Source of the DNA: Dolichospermum sp. LEGE 00240
GTDB lineage: Bacteria > Cyanobacteriota > Cyanobacteriia > Cyanobacteriales > Nostocaceae
Assembly (NCBI RefSeq): GCF_015207875.1
Contig: NZ_JADEVZ010000026.1
Location: 1-63,733, forward strand
DNA: 63,733 bases
Direction of reading: 5' to 3'
The position numbers and the translations under genes are program-made. Each line of letters opens with the position of its first letter. Position 1 is the stretch's first letter. The notes beneath the pieces were generated by a model. It saw only the letters and a list, made by a program, of their open reading frames with translations, was not told where the DNA came from and ran no database searches. Below are positions 25,527 through 34,742 of the stretch, in pieces.

Positions 25527-25620
25527 CATCAGGGTATCCGGTAAGTGGGAAACAAGCGTGGCTTTAACCCTGAGAGGGAAGCGATACGGGCGGTTAAAAC
25601 CGCCTTGAATATTTTTTCAT
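25527..25620 (+). ncRNA. Candidate Yfr2/Cyano-1-type small RNA, copy 1
   Basis: The locus reads AAGTGGGAAAC, then CCTGAGAGGGAAGCGA, then a GGCGGTT/AACCGCC hairpin and TTGAATATTTTTTCAT as terminator. The same blocks in the same order occur at 59355-59436, over 30 kb away, while the spacers differ, including compensated stem changes. As I recall, Yfr2 RNAs carry paired GGGAAAC-type loops and are abundant across cyanobacteria. TATAGT at 25515-25520 is a likely -10 box. It lies about 100 bp upstream of thrC and might be independent of it. Confidence 0.6.
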
Positions 25621-25721
25621 GATCACGGTGTTCCGCAACTAACATATAGACTTGAAAAGTGGGATACTTATCTACAAGCATTCCCAATCGTAAATCCTTA
25701 AATTAAGAAATTTTTAATCCT

Positions 25722-26816
25722 GTGACTTTGAGCCTGTCTGCTGCTAAATCTCATTGCCAACCGTGGCCAGGGCTGATAGAAGCCTATCGTCAATACTTGC
25801 CTGTCAGCGAAAAAACCCCCGTGGTGACTTTGCTGGAGGGTAACACACCTTTGATTCCCGTGCCAGCGATCGCCGAACGTATTGGCAGACAGGTCAAGGT
25901 GTATGTTAAATATGATGGACTTAACCCCACTGGTAGCTTCAAAGACCGGGGGATGACAATGGCAATTTCTAAAGCAGCAGAAGCAGGTGCTAAGGCTGTG
26001 ATTTGTGCCAGCACTGGTAATACTTCTGCCGCTGCCGCTGCCTATGCTAGACGGGGAGGAATGAAACCCTTTGTACTGATTCCCGATGGCTATGTGGCTT
26101 TAGGTAAGTTGGCACAGGCGCTACTGTATGGCGCAGAGGTGTTAGCTATTAAGGGCAATTTTGACCGCGCTTTGGAAATTGTCCGGGAAGTGGCGGAAAG
26201 TTATCCCATTACTTTGGTAAATTCGGTCAACCCCTACCGCTTAGAAGGACAAAAAACCGGAGCTTTTGAGGTTGTTGATGCTTTGGGTGATGCCCCCGAT
26301 TGGTTATGTATTCCGGTGGGGAATGCGGGTAATATCACAGCATATTGGATGGGTTTTTGTCAATATCATCAAGATGGTAAATGCGATCGCTTACCGAAAA
26401 TGATGGGTTTTCAAGCCGCTGGGGCTGCACCTTTGGTGAATGGTCAACCGGTAGCACATCCTGAAACCATAGCCACAGCCATTAGAATTGGCAATCCCGC
26501 CAGTTGGGATAAGGCCATTGCAGCGCAAACAGCCAGTCAGGGAAGATTCCGGTCGGTGACGGATGGGGAAATTCTCGACGCTTACCGACTTTTAGCATCA
26601 TCGGAAGGGATTTTCTGTGAACCGGCTAGTGCGGCTTCTGTGGCAGGATTGTTACAGGTAAAAGACGAAGTTCCCACGGGGGCAACGGTGGTTTGTATCT
26701 TAACTGGTAATGGGTTGAAAGATCCAGATACGGCTATTAAACACAGTCATGCTCAATTTAAACAGGGCATTGATGCTGATATTAAGGCTGTGGCGGCGGC
26801 CATGGGATTTGAGTAG
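25722..26816 (+). CDS. thrC: Threonine synthase
   Basis: A 364-residue PLP enzyme that turns O-phosphohomoserine into threonine. [11 protein letters not shown] carries the PLP lysine, [19 protein letters not shown] binds the cofactor phosphate, and [16 protein letters not shown] and [10 protein letters not shown] are conserved late blocks. The first codon of this frame is GTG (25722); an unusually weak ribosome site means a slightly different start is possible, but homologues also begin close to [10 protein letters not shown]. Length is normal for the short cyanobacterial form without a SAM-regulated extension. Confidence 0.94.
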   Translation: MTLSLSAAKSHCQPWPGLIEAYRQYLPVSEKTPVVTLLEGNTPLIPVPAIAERIGRQVKVYVKYDGLNPTGSFKDRGMTMAISKAAEAGAKAVICASTGNTSAAAAAYARRGGMKPFVLIPDGYVALGKLAQALLYGAEVLAIKGNFDRALEIVREVAESYPITLVNSVNPYRLEGQKTGAFEVVDALGDAPDWLCIPVGNAGNITAYWMGFCQYHQDGKCDRLPKMMGFQAAGAAPLVNGQPVAHPETIATAIRIGNPASWDKAIAAQTASQGRFRSVTDGEILDAYRLLASSEGIFCEPASAASVAGLLQVKDEVPTGATVVCILTGNGLKDPDTAIKHSHAQFKQGIDADIKAVAAAMGFE

Positions 26817-26829
26817 GTAGAATAAACCT

Positions 26830-27035
26830 GGCCGGAACTTAAGTTCCGGTCTCACCTGAGTTCGGTGTTAGGAGTTTCTCCTTCGGAGACGCTACGCGAA
26901 CAGAGTTATGATTTTTTCAACGAGATCATCAGGGTTTGAGACTCATATTTGGGGCAGTTTTCCAAAAATTATCTTATGTCGAACTCAGGTGGTCTCAAAT
27001 TTAAAGTGCGTTTTAACGCACTCTAGTAGTCTGTC
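26830..27035. repeat. Palindrome array split by a MITE
   Basis: CCGGAACTTAAGTTCCGG at 26832-26849 and GTGCGTTTTAACGCAC at 27006-27021 are the same two palindromes found together in the tandem cluster at 60822-61168. They are parted here by the MITE at 26854-26990, which lies between copies of GGTCTC. Confidence 0.75.
26854..26990. mobile_element. MITE family B, copy 1
   Basis: A 137-bp element with ends ACCTGAGTTCG and CGAACTCAGGT (11 bp, exact), flanked by a 6-bp direct repeat GGTCTC (26848-26853 and 26991-26996). Inside are TTTGGGGCAGTTTTCCAAAA and a palindrome GTTTCTCCTTCGGAGAC. Copies at 37180-37317 and 49170-49289 lie in the opposite orientation. Confidence 0.85.
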
Positions 27036-27250
27036 AAGAAGTACGGGTTGCTGAATAAGTTGCCTGTGAAGGCAGGGAACTACCCTGATATACTCAAAAC
27101 GGCTAAAATCTAGACTTTTTTATGATATAAAAAACAAGTTCAAAGCCTCTCCTCGTTGCGGGGAGAGGTTTGGAGAGGGGTTCTATATTTGGTTAAACTA
27201 TAAACCGGTTTCAGTATATTTGGGGCATATAAAAGATGACGTATAAAAGA
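27036..27250. repeat. Dispersed repeat fragments
   Basis: GTTGCTGAATAAGTTGCCTGTGA at about 27048 is a piece of a repeat seen at 32250, 46550 and 60500. A CTCTCC...GGAGAG hairpin at about 27147-27170 resembles the interior of MITE family A. No gene is visible. Confidence 0.5.
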
Positions 27251-27285
27251 GGATGAAAACCCAATGATAATATCTTGATATGACC

Positions 27286-28599
27286 TCACCTATTTTTCCC
27301 AGTAATGGATAGTCCTTCTACTATCAATGATGGAGTATAGCAAGAACCATTCCAATCCGCATCTCCACCTAGTTGTATCACTTGTTTTAGGGCTGTGTAG
27401 ACGTTACCTGCTACCATCGTATCCTTGACTCTGCCAATTATTTGACCATTTTTGACCCGATAGCCCAAATCAACATTGATGGAAAAATCACCTGATAGTC
27501 CGCTACAACTACCTAACATTTGATCCACAATTAAGCCATCATCCATTTTACGAATCAAGTTGACTAGGGAAAGATCACCGGGTTGAATTAGGAAGTTAAA
27601 TAGCCCTGGTGTGGGATAACTACCTAAGCCGGGACGAAAACCATTACCAGTGCTACCGCTGTTTAATTGTCGCCCGGTGGTGCGATCGCTATAAAAATTC
27701 CGTAAAATCCCATTTTCGATAAATATCAATGACTGAGTAGGTTGACCTTCATCATCAAAGGGACAACTATAGGGACCGGCTTTTGGGTTTTGGTAAAGGG
27801 TCAGGGTGGGGGCAATAACTGGTTTACCCAATCTATCTGCCCAAGGGGAAGCTTTTTCCAAGATGTGTTTACCATTCAAAGCTGATTGCACAGTTCCCCA
27901 CAGCATATCTGCCGCTTTGGAAGTGAACAATACAGGACAACGACCACTGGGACTAGGAATGTTTTCTTTAGCCCAATTTAAGCGCTGTAAAATTTGGCTG
28001 GCTACTTTTTCTGGGTTGAGTTGATCGCGTTGAGTTTGACCATCAGCAACACTGAGAAAATCATCACCTCTCACCCATTCCGCTGACATATAGCAGCTAA
28101 GTGTGGTATCGGTGTAGTGAGAATCTAAACCTTTGCTGTTGATCAGTCTAGTGTTTTCTATATCGCATTCCCAGTCACTATGGCAAAGAATATCTGGATA
28201 GACATCACGAATTAAGGCGATCGCCTCCTTCCCCCATTGAATCAACACTTCGACGGATACAGATGAGCCAAAATCTGAGTAATAATGATCATCATAAGTC
28301 CCTAATTCTACTGTTTCCGGTGGATTTAATTGACTCAGTGCCAAAGATTTTTCCACCATAGCTTGGGGATCAACATCGCCATAAGCCACCGTCAAACCGG
28401 GACAACCATTCCGCCATAGCCGTAGGGCTGTACCCTCAGATTGACTAGTTTCTAGTTGTTTGAGACGGTTAGCCTCAAAAAAAACTGGTCGAGAAAGCGA
28501 TCGTGACTGATACACCTCCGCAGCCTCAGCGCCAGATTTGAGGGCAAGTTCCAGCAGTTGTTGAGCCAGTGTATCTTGTAACAAATTTGCAGAACCCAT
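27286..28599 (-). CDS. pmbA: TldD/PmbA-family protease subunit, TldE (PmbA) type
   Basis: A 437-residue protein of the TldD/PmbA family. It has the family's N-terminal AEAAEVYQSRSLSRPVFFEA and C-terminal GLFNFLIQPGDLSL, SCSGLSGDFSINVDLGYRVK and VAGNVYTALKQV blocks. I find no HExxxH zinc motif, which belongs to TldD, so this is the TldE/PmbA partner. The pair forms a heterodimer that degrades unfolded peptides and, in some bacteria, matures RiPPs. No tldD or RiPP precursor lies in the window. ATG at 28597-28599 gives a normal length. Confidence 0.88.
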   Translation of the reverse strand: MGSANLLQDTLAQQLLELALKSGAEAAEVYQSRSLSRPVFFEANRLKQLETSQSEGTALRLWRNGCPGLTVAYGDVDPQAMVEKSLALSQLNPPETVELGTYDDHYYSDFGSSVSVEVLIQWGKEAIALIRDVYPDILCHSDWECDIENTRLINSKGLDSHYTDTTLSCYMSAEWVRGDDFLSVADGQTQRDQLNPEKVASQILQRLNWAKENIPSPSGRCPVLFTSKAADMLWGTVQSALNGKHILEKASPWADRLGKPVIAPTLTLYQNPKAGPYSCPFDDEGQPTQSLIFIENGILRNFYSDRTTGRQLNSGSTGNGFRPGLGSYPTPGLFNFLIQPGDLSLVNLIRKMDDGLIVDQMLGSCSGLSGDFSINVDLGYRVKNGQIIGRVKDTMVAGNVYTALKQVIQLGGDADWNGSCYTPSLIVEGLSITGKNR

Positions 28600-28747
28600 G
28601 TCCCCTTATGAATTATGGATTTTGGATATAAATCGCTTAATCGTCGCAGTCTATTATCCCATTAGCGTGTCATCAACAGTTACAAAAAAGGGAACAGATA
28701 AGAAACACTCATTTGCACCAGTTTAGAGCTTATCCCTGCTTGTACCC

Positions 28748-29623
28748 TCATGGCAAATTGATTTCTTGTAACAGCCAAAAGCCCGCAAAATCTTGAGATT
28801 GAGGATCAGACTGGACACCAATAAAATGTACGCCATTGGCTTGTTCCTTAGCTACCGCAAAGCCCTGTGCTTCTGCTAAAAGTTCAGGCGTGCGGATATT
28901 AGCCACTACCCAACTTTCCGTAGCCCCCGTTTCTAAAATCAACCTGTTGCCTTGCTTGGTGTCAAAGTGCAAATAAGCCATTTCCAACCCAGACATCCAA
29001 CCCGCTATGGGTAAAGCCCTGGGGGAGAAAATCAAAATCCCTGGAATGCGGGTTTCTGGGGACAATTGCGCCAACTCCAGGGGAAAAGCTTCACCAAAAC
29101 CAATTTCCCAATCCGGCATTTCCGCCAAATCACTAGCCTCTAAAGTCACAAAAGCCCATTGTTTTCCTTCCAATGCATCTGGCAACCGTTGGGGCAAAGG
29201 TCTATCTAAACGCACCGAAGGATTAACTACCCCCTGATATCCTGGTTCTTGGGGATAGACTTCCTTTACGCGCTGCTGTATCCACTGATTGAGAACCAAA
29301 GTCCGCCGACTTGGGACAGCGGGTACTCCCACATCTTCACAGGATTTGGTGATCATGTTATTCATTTGGCGGCGGAAAAAGCGGATTTTGGTAGGTGCTG
29401 TACCCGCTTTCTCTATAGCTTCCTGGATTGCTATCCGTAGCCAACCCGAATTTACCTGGGTACTTGGGCAATATTTAGCATAGCGAAACAGAGACTCCGT
29501 TTGTGTACCAATATCTACAGGACTTTCGCACACCAACATTTCCCACACTTTTTTCTGATTTTCGTCCAAAATCGGACGGGAGTAAAAATCGAGTTCCCAG
29601 TACATTTTTCTCTGGCTGCCCAT
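28748..29623 (-). CDS. Tab2/Atab2-family protein
   Basis: A 291-residue protein matching the Tab2 family: WELDFYSRPILDENQKKVWEM at the start, RFFRRQMNNMITKSCEDVGV in the middle, and the terminal DFAGFWLLQEINLP. In algae and plants Tab2/Atab2 binds psaB mRNA and promotes photosystem I translation; the cyanobacterial role is not settled. The ATG at 29606 (MYWELDFYS) may be the true start. It is the downstream neighbour of a uracil glycosylase gene on the same strand but repeats separate them. Confidence 0.9.
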   Translation of the reverse strand: MGSQRKMYWELDFYSRPILDENQKKVWEMLVCESPVDIGTQTESLFRYAKYCPSTQVNSGWLRIAIQEAIEKAGTAPTKIRFFRRQMNNMITKSCEDVGVPAVPSRRTLVLNQWIQQRVKEVYPQEPGYQGVVNPSVRLDRPLPQRLPDALEGKQWAFVTLEASDLAEMPDWEIGFGEAFPLELAQLSPETRIPGILIFSPRALPIAGWMSGLEMAYLHFDTKQGNRLILETGATESWVVANIRTPELLAEAQGFAVAKEQANGVHFIGVQSDPQSQDFAGFWLLQEINLP

Positions 29624-29692
29624 GTTTTAGCGGTAAAAATCTGATGACTTGATATTTTGTGATTTCCTAACTTTACCAAGTTACAGGAGCAT

Positions 29693-29785
29693 TAGTAATT
29701 GGTCATTGGTCATTGGTCATTAGTCATTAGTCATTGGGAAAATTATTGCCTCTCCTCTATTCCCTATTCCCTATTCCCTGTTCCC
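29693..29785. repeat. Short tandem repeats
   Basis: TTGGTCA heptamers (29697-29737) and CCCTATT heptamers (29757-29786), dispersed repeats with no coding role. Confidence 0.8.
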
Positions 29786-29791
29786 TATTCC

Positions 29792-30478
29792 TTAGTTTTT
29801 ATCCTGATTTTTTAATTCATCAAACTTAGCCCGAACCACCTGTATATCTTGCCACATGAGCCATTTCGGCTTTCCTTTTTCCCGTGAAGGATTACGCAAC
29901 AAGTAAGAGGGATGAAAAATAGGCATACATAAGCGCCCTTCCCACTCCAACCATTGACCACGAATTTTAGTAATCGGACGGTTATCACCAATCACACCCT
30001 TCACAGAAGTTGCACCTGTTAATAAGATAATTTTTGGGTTAACCAGGCGAATCTGCTCAAATAAATATGGTTTACAAGCAGCAGCCTCTTCATTAGTCGG
30101 TACACGGTTTTCCGGTGGTCTACACTTACAAATATTGGCAATATATATATCTGTCTCCGTACTTAAATTTACCGAAGCTAAGATACTTTCTAGTAATTGC
30201 CCTGATCTACCCACAAATGGTAAACCTGTTTCATCTTCATTTTTCCCCGGTGCTTCCCCAATAATCATAATTTCCGCTTGGAGATTACCACGGCCGACCA
30301 CAGCATGAGTCCGGTTTTCACTTAATGCACAACGCTGACAGCCATTGCAATGTTTTGTCAATTCCTCTACATTCTCATAAGTTCCCGGCGGAATGGGAAT
30401 TTTATTACTTGTAGTAATTAGCTCTCTTTGGTTTAAGCTAGAGTTATCAAATAAACTAAGTTGAGTCTCATGCTGCAT
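29792..30478 (-). CDS. Type 4 uracil-DNA glycosylase
   Basis: A family 4 iron-sulfur uracil-DNA glycosylase that removes uracil from DNA in base-excision repair. CNGCQRCALSENR supplies two of the four cluster cysteines, IIGEAPGKNEDETGLPFVGRSG is the catalytic motif A region, and NICKCRPPENR adds the third cysteine. IFHPSYLLRNPSR is motif B (histidine). I place the start at 30478 (MQHETQLSLFD); an upstream in-frame ATG at 30532 would add 18 residues of hydrophobic sequence unlike the family. Confidence 0.9.
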   Translation of the reverse strand: MQHETQLSLFDNSSLNQRELITTSNKIPIPPGTYENVEELTKHCNGCQRCALSENRTHAVVGRGNLQAEIMIIGEAPGKNEDETGLPFVGRSGQLLESILASVNLSTETDIYIANICKCRPPENRVPTNEEAAACKPYLFEQIRLVNPKIILLTGATSVKGVIGDNRPITKIRGQWLEWEGRLCMPIFHPSYLLRNPSREKGKPKWLMWQDIQVVRAKFDELKNQDKN

Positions 30479-30621
30479 GGAAGTTAGAATGGTAACTGGA
30501 AACTCCAGAATATTAACGCAAAATATTACCACCTATCCTATCAATTAATAGACAGAATGAGATTGGGGCTTTGTCTAGCTCATCAACAGTATCGCCCTTT
30601 TTCTCATCCAGCACACTCTGA

Positions 30622-30828
30622 TTAATCAAGTTTTAAAGCATTAACTGGCACATCATCCCAAGATTTAACTACCCTTAATTTTGCAATCCAGCCCTCTGCC
30701 TTTTGAGAGTTCGTGAGATTAGTCTGAAACGACTCATGACAATCCTTAGCCTGAGATTCATCACAAGAGGCAATACAGGCGTGAATCAGTCCAGAAGGAT
30801 CAATTTGTTCATTTACCCAAATATTCAT
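30622..30828 (-). CDS. Small conserved hypothetical protein
   Basis: A 68-residue protein beginning MNIWVNEQIDPSGLIHACIA with two cysteines in ACIASCDE and one in DCHE. No motif is recognised. It stands alone between the glycosylase and cinA, has a normal start (ATG with AT-rich upstream DNA), and its codon use matches neighbours, so it is probably real. Confidence 0.6.
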   Translation of the reverse strand: MNIWVNEQIDPSGLIHACIASCDESQAKDCHESFQTNLTNSQKAEGWIAKLRVVKSWDDVPVNALKLD

Positions 30829-30979
30829 AGTTTATATTTTGAAAATATCGTGTTAAAACCGTCATCTTTAATTTTATAATACTTATTAAATTTATGTACA
30901 GAAATAAGCAAAATTCAAGCGAGTATTTAATATCACCAGTTGTTCCTAGATTCCTATTCCTAATTCCTTTTTAACCCCC

Positions 30980-32230
30980 ATGAGTGCAGAAATTATTTGC
31001 GTTGGTACAGAAATGCTGCTAGGAGATATCCTCAACAGCAATGCCCAATATCTTGCTCAACAATTAGCACAGTTAGGCATTCCTCACTACTATCAAACCG
31101 TCGTCGGCGATAATCCAGACCGACTCAAAGAAGTTATAGAAATTGCTGCTTCCAGAGTACAAATTCTCATTTTCACAGGTGGTTTAGGACCCACACCCGA
31201 TGATCTCACCTGCGAAACTATCGCTGATTTTTTTGGTGTTCCCTTAATAGAACGAGCCGATATTGTCCAAGATATAGCCGAAAAATTTGCCCAACGGGGA
31301 CGAATAATGTCCGCTAATAATCGCAAACAAGCCTTAATTCCCCAAGGTGCAGAAATTTTACCCAACCCCACAGGAACAGCACCGGGTATTATTTGGCAAC
31401 CCCGTCCAGGATTAACTATTTTTACTTTCCCTGGTGTTCCCAGCGAAATGTATCGAATGTGGACCGAAACCGCAGTACCTTTTCTGAAAAGTCAAGGTTG
31501 GGGAAAGGAAATTATTTATAGTCGCAGTTTAAGATTTTGGGGAATTGGAGAATCTGCTTTAGCCGAAAAAGTAGCCTCCTACTTTAATTTAACTAATCCC
31601 ACAGTAGCCCCCTATGCAGGCAAGGGAGAGGTGAGACTACGAATCTCTGCTAAAGCCACAGACGCAACAACCGCAGAAGCTTTAATTGCACCCATTGAAA
31701 AACAACTCATAGAAATTGCTGGCTTAGATTATTATGGCATTGATAATGACACCCTTGCTGCTGTCGTTGGTAATTTGTTAAGGTCCGCGGGAGCAACCCT
31801 ATCTGTAGCCGAATCTTGCACCGGTGGGGGACTGGGACAAATGTTAACGGAAATTTCTGGTAGTTCTGATTACTTTTGGGGTGGGGTAATTGCCTACGAT
31901 AATTCTGTCAAAGTTGGACTATTAGGAGTCAACCCAGAGGATTTAGAGGAATTTGGGGCGGTAAGTGCGACAGTAGCTGAACAAATGGCTATTGGCGTTA
32001 AAAATCGGCTTTCAACCATTTGGGGATTAAGTATTACAGGCATTGCTGGACCAACCGGGGGAACCCAAACCAAACCAGTGGGTTTAGTCTATGTTGGTTT
32101 AGCTGGTCCTGGTAATGAAGTAATCAGTTTTGAACATCGCTTCGGAACAATTCGAGGACGGTCTTTAATTCGTTATGTGAGTGCAAATACAGCGTTAGAT
32201 CATCTGCGGCGACATTTGCTTACAAGCTAG
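30980..32230 (+). CDS. cinA: Competence/damage-inducible protein CinA (NMN deamidase)
   Basis: A 416-residue two-domain protein. The N-terminal MoaB/MogA-like domain (residues 1-170) starts MSAEIICVGTEMLLGDILNS and includes FTGGLGPTPDDLT; such domains hydrolyse ADP-ribose. The C-terminal PncC domain (about 255-416) has VAESCTGGGLGQ, GGVIAYDNSVK and SITGIAGPTGGT and deamidates nicotinamide mononucleotide for NAD recycling. Complete. The gene is followed by a repeat-rich gap. Confidence 0.94.
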   Translation: MSAEIICVGTEMLLGDILNSNAQYLAQQLAQLGIPHYYQTVVGDNPDRLKEVIEIAASRVQILIFTGGLGPTPDDLTCETIADFFGVPLIERADIVQDIAEKFAQRGRIMSANNRKQALIPQGAEILPNPTGTAPGIIWQPRPGLTIFTFPGVPSEMYRMWTETAVPFLKSQGWGKEIIYSRSLRFWGIGESALAEKVASYFNLTNPTVAPYAGKGEVRLRISAKATDATTAEALIAPIEKQLIEIAGLDYYGIDNDTLAAVVGNLLRSAGATLSVAESCTGGGLGQMLTEISGSSDYFWGGVIAYDNSVKVGLLGVNPEDLEEFGAVSATVAEQMAIGVKNRLSTIWGLSITGIAGPTGGTQTKPVGLVYVGLAGPGNEVISFEHRFGTIRGRSLIRYVSANTALDHLRRHLLTS

Positions 32231-32237
32231 ATAGGTC

Positions 32238-32312
32238 TTGCTGATAGCGTAGCGTGGCGTTAGCACCTGTCACCTCCCCTCACAGGCAACTTTTTGGTGC
32301 AAACCCTACTTA
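32238..32312. repeat. Dispersed repeat containing a CCTCACAGGC block
   Basis: The segment GCTGATAGCGTAGCGTGGCG, then CCTGTCACCTCCCCTCACAG and CAACTTTTTGGTGCAAACCC, recurs in similar form at 46550-46620 and inverted at 60500-60560 and 27048-27085. Confidence 0.6.
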
Positions 32313-32485
32313 TTCACTGAAACCCAGTATGAAGAATCTTGAATTAAAGGACTTGCAATATTAATATACCTGTAGAATACTTATTGATCTGATCGAAAAA
32401 CCATTTGCCATGGTTGACAATAGGTTTTGAAGATGTTAGAAAACTGTTTAGGTTAACAGTGTACAGCAAATTGATTTCATTCTAA

Positions 32486-32685
32486 GAGGGTGTTTGAAAA
32501 GTCTAATTTATTACTTGCAAGGGCGACTAGTACCGCAAGGCGGAAGTCAAAAGTCAAAAATAATATGGCATCAGCTTTTTAGTGATTGAGAATGGTTGTT
32601 TTATTTACGCCCGGCTGTACTAGAAGTCGCGGAACCACACAGACGAAACCCACCTATTCCTTCGGTCTCGTAAGGGATACGAATG
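32486..32685. mobile_element. MITE family A, copy 5 (right-truncated, with nested insert)
   Basis: The left end GAGGGTGTTTGAAAAGTC follows TAA (32483-32485) and the interior matches the inverted form of the copy at 45936-46132 up to TAAGGGATACG. The right terminal repeat is missing. A 93-bp block is inserted (see the next entry). The 581-bp gap around it has no gene. Confidence 0.75.
32531..32623. mobile_element. Nested repeat element with ACTAG target duplication
   Basis: The block begins TACCGCAAGGCGG and ends CCCGGCTGTACTAG. The ACTAG at 32526-32530 is repeated at 32619-32623, and removal of one copy plus the block restores the uninterrupted sequence seen in the related MITE at 45936-46132. 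Such TACCGC...GTACT units are common in filamentous cyanobacteria. Confidence 0.75.
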
Positions 32686-32811
32686 TTCAGCAACAGCAAT
32701 CATTTGCACAAAATAATAACAATCAATGAAATGCAAAAAAGTCAAGTTTTTATCCTATTTATCCTTGAAATTAATATCAATAAAAATCAGTAATTAACAA
32801 AAATTAACATA

Positions 32812-34125
32812 ATGTCAATATCCAATCGTAAGAGTTCTATAAAATCTCCTTTGCATTTCATAGAGGCTGTTCAGCCTTCTAAAATTGGTGATACTATATA
32901 TCACAAACTAACTACGTTGTCTGTGATCACTGAGTTTTTTCCTCCAGACTATGCGGCAACAGGACAGTTAATTGAAGAACTAGTCAAACAGTTAGAGAAA
33001 CAAGGAATTAGAATTAGAGTATTCACAGGACAACCAGGGTATGCTTTTACCACTGCTAAAGCCCCAGCCTTAGAGCAATTGGGCAATATTCGCGTTCAAA
33101 GATCCCGATCTACTCAGATATGGTCTAATAGGATTCGTGGGAAAGCTGTCAATGGTGTTTTATTCACATTGCGGGCTTTTTTGCATATTATCGCCAATGC
33201 TCGTAAAAATGACGTATTTTTATTAACTTCAGCACCTCCTTTTTTATCAATAGCCGGATATTTAAGTCATTTATTATTAAAATTCCCCTATGTATGTTTA
33301 ATATATGATTTGTATCCAGATATTGCGATCGCTTTAGGAGTAGTTTCTCATAAGCACTGGTTAGCCAAGTTTTGGTGGGCAATCAATCGCCAGGTTTGGC
33401 AAAAATCGAAAGGAATTATTGTCCTGAGTCCGGCTATGAAGGAGAGAGTTGTCGCCATCTGTCCACAAGTAGCTGATAAGGTCTCTGTAATTCACAGTTG
33501 GGGCGACTCTGAGTTGATTTTACCCATTACCAAAGAAAAAAACTGGTTTGCCAAACAGCATAACTTGGACAGCATATTTACAGTTCTCTATTCTGGTAAT
33601 ATGGGTAGGTGTCATGATACAAACACCATTTTGGCAACTGCTCAACAATTACAAAATGAAGAGATTCGGTTCGTTTGTATTGGTGGTGGACCCAAACGGG
33701 AAAGTTTTATTCAAGATGTCAAGCGGTTAGGACTAAAAAACTTTCTCTTTCTCCCCTATCAAGACAAGAGTGTGTTACCCTATTCCCTGACAGCTTGTGA
33801 TTTGTCATTAGTTAGTGTAGAAGCAGGTCTGGAAAGTTTAGTTGCACCTAGCAAACTCTATCCAGCCTTAGCTACGGGAAGACCCATAGCAGCTATTTGC
33901 CCAAAAGATTCCTACCTGCGACAACTCATAACAGATGGTCAGTTTGGTGTCAGCATTGACAATGGAGATAGTGATAGTTTATCTAAATTTATTCTCAACT
34001 TAAAGAGCGATCGCCAACTTGCAGAAAAAATGGGTAATGCCTCCCGCCAATATTTGCAATCAAACTTTACACCAGAAATCATCGCTAAACAATACATCAA
34101 TGTGCTAGAAAAATCTACAATTTGA
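32812..34125 (+). CDS. Glycosyltransferase family 4 protein
   Basis: A 437-residue GT-B glycosyltransferase. The acceptor domain starts at about residue 40 with LSVITEFFPPDYAATGQLIE, the typical P-x-x-G-x loop of WbuB-like enzymes, and the donor domain has TVLYSGNMGRCHD (about 255-268), FVCIGGGPKRE, and the E-x7-E-type SVEAGLESLVAPSKLYPALATG. Such enzymes build exopolysaccharide or lipopolysaccharide chains. The N-terminal 35 residues are extra and low in conservation; a later start is possible. A gmd-like gene follows, suggesting a sugar-polymer locus. Confidence 0.88.
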   Translation: MSISNRKSSIKSPLHFIEAVQPSKIGDTIYHKLTTLSVITEFFPPDYAATGQLIEELVKQLEKQGIRIRVFTGQPGYAFTTAKAPALEQLGNIRVQRSRSTQIWSNRIRGKAVNGVLFTLRAFLHIIANARKNDVFLLTSAPPFLSIAGYLSHLLLKFPYVCLIYDLYPDIAIALGVVSHKHWLAKFWWAINRQVWQKSKGIIVLSPAMKERVVAICPQVADKVSVIHSWGDSELILPITKEKNWFAKQHNLDSIFTVLYSGNMGRCHDTNTILATAQQLQNEEIRFVCIGGGPKRESFIQDVKRLGLKNFLFLPYQDKSVLPYSLTACDLSLVSVEAGLESLVAPSKLYPALATGRPIAAICPKDSYLRQLITDGQFGVSIDNGDSDSLSKFILNLKSDRQLAEKMGNASRQYLQSNFTPEIIAKQYINVLEKSTI

Positions 34126-34315
34126 AATGTCACTCCAGGCTCATCAGCGTCAGTGTGTGAACAAATTCAGTAAATTTCAGACAACTAAGTTAACAAAATT
34201 TAATACCTTAGACAACGTTGAATCAGGAGTTGGGCGTCCATGGTCTTTTTGGTCTTAGTCCCTCCTATGCAACCTTCTCACTATCTATTCTTTAGTTCAT
34301 GATCAGGAGGCCGAA

Positions 34316-34741
34316 GTGCAGAAAAGGTGCGAGCGCAATCGGAAGCGTTCCCAGCGGAGAGCTATTTATTGTCCCATACATGGTTGTTTCATAGATAGTG
34401 TTAGCCAAAAATATGGACTATTTACCGAAACAGCGGGACAACTACAAAAACGGGGTATTCCCAGACGAGAGGCGATGATTTTAGTCGCCAATAAAACTAC
34501 AGTTTCTTTGCAGGGCGAGTGGTTAGAGGCTTTTTGGTGCGAAGAGTGCCAAGAAACAAAATGGTATCATGTACATAAGCATGGATCTAAATATGAGATA
34601 TCTTTGGCCCCAGCCGAACTTTGGCAACAGGCAACAGGGGTCATTCATCCCCATCGCAATCCTTCCGTGGGAGAATTTACCTATAGGCAATCCCGAATGC
34701 TTGGGGGTAACAGTGTTAAAGACTTCTGGGTAATGAATTGA
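34316..34741 (+). CDS. Hypothetical protein with probable zinc-binding cysteines
   Basis: A 141-residue protein starting with GTG at 34316, chosen because AGGAGG lies 5 bp upstream, an unusually strong ribosome site for this genome. YCPIHGCF (CxxHxxC) and FWCEECQE (CxxC) look like a zinc ribbon. The N-terminus is strongly basic (KRCERNRKRSQRRA). It overlaps nothing and ends one base before the gmd start, so the two are co-translated. I do not recognise the family, though cyanobacterial relatives are likely. Confidence 0.7.
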   Translation: MQKRCERNRKRSQRRAIYCPIHGCFIDSVSQKYGLFTETAGQLQKRGIPRREAMILVANKTTVSLQGEWLEAFWCEECQETKWYHVHKHGSKYEISLAPAELWQQATGVIHPHRNPSVGEFTYRQSRMLGGNSVKDFWVMN

Positions 34742-34742
34742 C

